This document shows positions 63,672 through 64,000 of a DNA stretch of 64,000 nt, in pieces. The stretch is from JABMQW01 sp964439935 (GTDB taxonomy: Bacteria; Fidelibacterota; Marinisomatia; Marinisomatales; TCS56). Below the pieces are notes generated by a model. The model saw only the letters and a program-made list of their open reading frames with translations, was not told where the DNA came from and made no database searches. The stretch lies in NCBI GenBank assembly GCA_964439935.1, contig CAYTPW010000007.1, positions 1-64,000 on the forward strand. Reading direction: 5' to 3'. How positions within the stretch are numbered: the first letter of the stretch is position 1; every line of letters begins with the position of its first letter. Both the position numbers and the translations under genes were made by a program.

Positions 63672-63748
63672 CCGCAGGCCCCGCAAAAGTGGCGTGCTCT
63701 TCAGAGGAAAAAATTTTTCTCGAGGGTATTATGCGGGGCTTTTCTTTT
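63672..63748 (+). ncRNA. candidate small structured RNA with terminator-like end
   Basis: The predicted transcript of about 75 nt folds back: GCCCCGCA (63678-63685) pairs with TGCGGGGC (63732-63739), followed by TTTTCTTTT. Between them lie two small stem possibilities, CTCT/AGAG and a GAGG-A/T-rich stem. It has no ORF and does not match 6S, SRP or tmRNA features I know. It could instead be the terminator of the metal-binding gene or an attenuator of the lipoprotein at 63931. Confidence 0.4.
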
Positions 63749-63930
63749 ACTCCACCGAATAGAGAATTCATTATTAATATAAGGTTTGAATCACTGGAAC
63801 AATAATTCCAGTCTGTAACCCAAGATTCGAGCACTTCCGTTTTCATTCCGAAAATATGGTTTATAAATCAAGTTTTGCGGAATTGAAAGGTAAAATATTT
63901 TAAATTCCGACTAAGCTTGGTTATTCAGAT

Positions 63931-64000
63931 TTGAAGTTAACTATCTTAATTACAGTTATCGCTGTAGTCTTCAGCAGCTGTTCCCTGATGACTCATCGCA
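63931..64000 (+). CDS. start of a lipoprotein, cut by the window end
   Basis: TTG 63931 opens a frame of 23 visible codons with a lipoprotein signal: KL, then TILITVIAVVFSSCSLMT, with Cys at residue 17 (VFSSC). An in-frame stop at 63901 makes this TTG the only sensible start; no strong Shine-Dalgarno sequence is seen. The rest lies outside the window, so function cannot be told. Confidence 0.5.
   Translation, partial: MKLTILITVIAVVFSSCSLMTHR

Noticed and set aside
63672..63748. 6S RNA, SRP RNA or tmRNA
   Set aside because: Too short for 6S or tmRNA and lacks the SRP GGAA-loop region and any tRNA-like ends.
1..64000. CRISPR array, prophage, IS element or integron
   Set aside because: No regularly spaced repeats, transposase, integrase or phage structural gene seen on either strand.

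Overview
The window looks like chromosomal DNA of an uncultured or little-studied anaerobic member of the FCB superphylum (Marinimicrobia, Calditrichota, KSB1 or Ignavibacteria relatives). The best single clue is a large secreted protein whose C-terminus is a type IX secretion sorting domain of the FCB kind (motif YPNPFNPST near 25440). Abundant SPII lipoproteins, Reg_prop sensor kinases and multiheme cytochromes fit the same picture. The phylum cannot be fixed from sequence alone. A 100-base run of N (28102-28201) shows that this is a scaffold.

Layout. 1-2130: the 3' end of a tRNA-Leu(UAG), a YjbQ-family gene, and a minus-strand trio of two Fe-S-type RrF2 regulators flanking a universal stress protein. 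2309-12504: a cysteine-rich MerR regulator, then an electron-transfer island with a multiheme lipoprotein interrupted by an in-frame UGA, a tandem rhodanese lipoprotein, an outer-membrane barrel overlapping an 11-heme cytochrome, a tetraheme c554-like protein, and two proteins that fuse many c-hemes (17 and 11) to a cytochrome-b membrane domain. I count 53 canonical CXXCH motifs in five genes. 12837-18477: a family I CoA-transferase pair, a GAF/HD-GYP protein, butyrate kinase and phosphate butyryltransferase, together an acyl-CoA to acyl-phosphate to ATP module. 18618-20829: thioredoxin, ECF sigma factor, zinc-type anti-sigma factor, DUF6132, DUF302, a tiny membrane protein with an in-frame UGA, and FmdB. 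20909-30084: MATE exporter, the sorting-domain protein, a damaged PAP2 phosphatase, a GH36-like galactosidase crossing the gap, and an Fe-S protein. 30451-40510: Reg_prop histidine kinase, then a minus-strand run of a D-threonine-aldolase-like enzyme, ROK kinase, Gfo/Idh/MocA oxidoreductase, RtcB, archease and two SDRs. 40738-48898: surface and secreted proteins, oligoendopeptidase F, a TMGG-repeat solenoid and an MBL hydrolase. 49087-64000: polA, an ABC-2 transporter, a TrpF-like protein, a VanX-like dipeptidase, a GNAT enzyme, a CBS protein, NamZ, an outer-membrane protein, a UMF1 transporter, a heavy-metal-binding protein, a probable small RNA and the start of a lipoprotein.

How it fits together. 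The first 12.5 kb could pass electrons from the quinone pool (b-type fusions) through periplasmic hemes to the outer membrane (barrel, cytochromes, lipoprotein), under redox- or NO-sensing regulators. The next 6 kb conserves energy from acyl-CoA. VanX-like, NamZ, galactosidase and ROK proteins suggest scavenging of cell-wall and plant- or algal-type sugars.

Most interesting signal: two genes contain an in-frame UGA followed, at about the distance seen in bacterial selenoprotein mRNAs, by a small-loop hairpin. In the 50-residue membrane protein at 20468-20620 the case is good: perfect 6-bp stem, GUC loop, and a readthrough product that ends 2 nt before the next gene. In the multiheme lipoprotein at 2764-4191 the case is weaker. 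Together they suggest a selenocysteine-using genome with what may be an undescribed small membrane selenoprotein in a thiol/ECF-sigma operon. UGA as a general sense codon is excluded, because several genes here end in UGA overlapping the next start.
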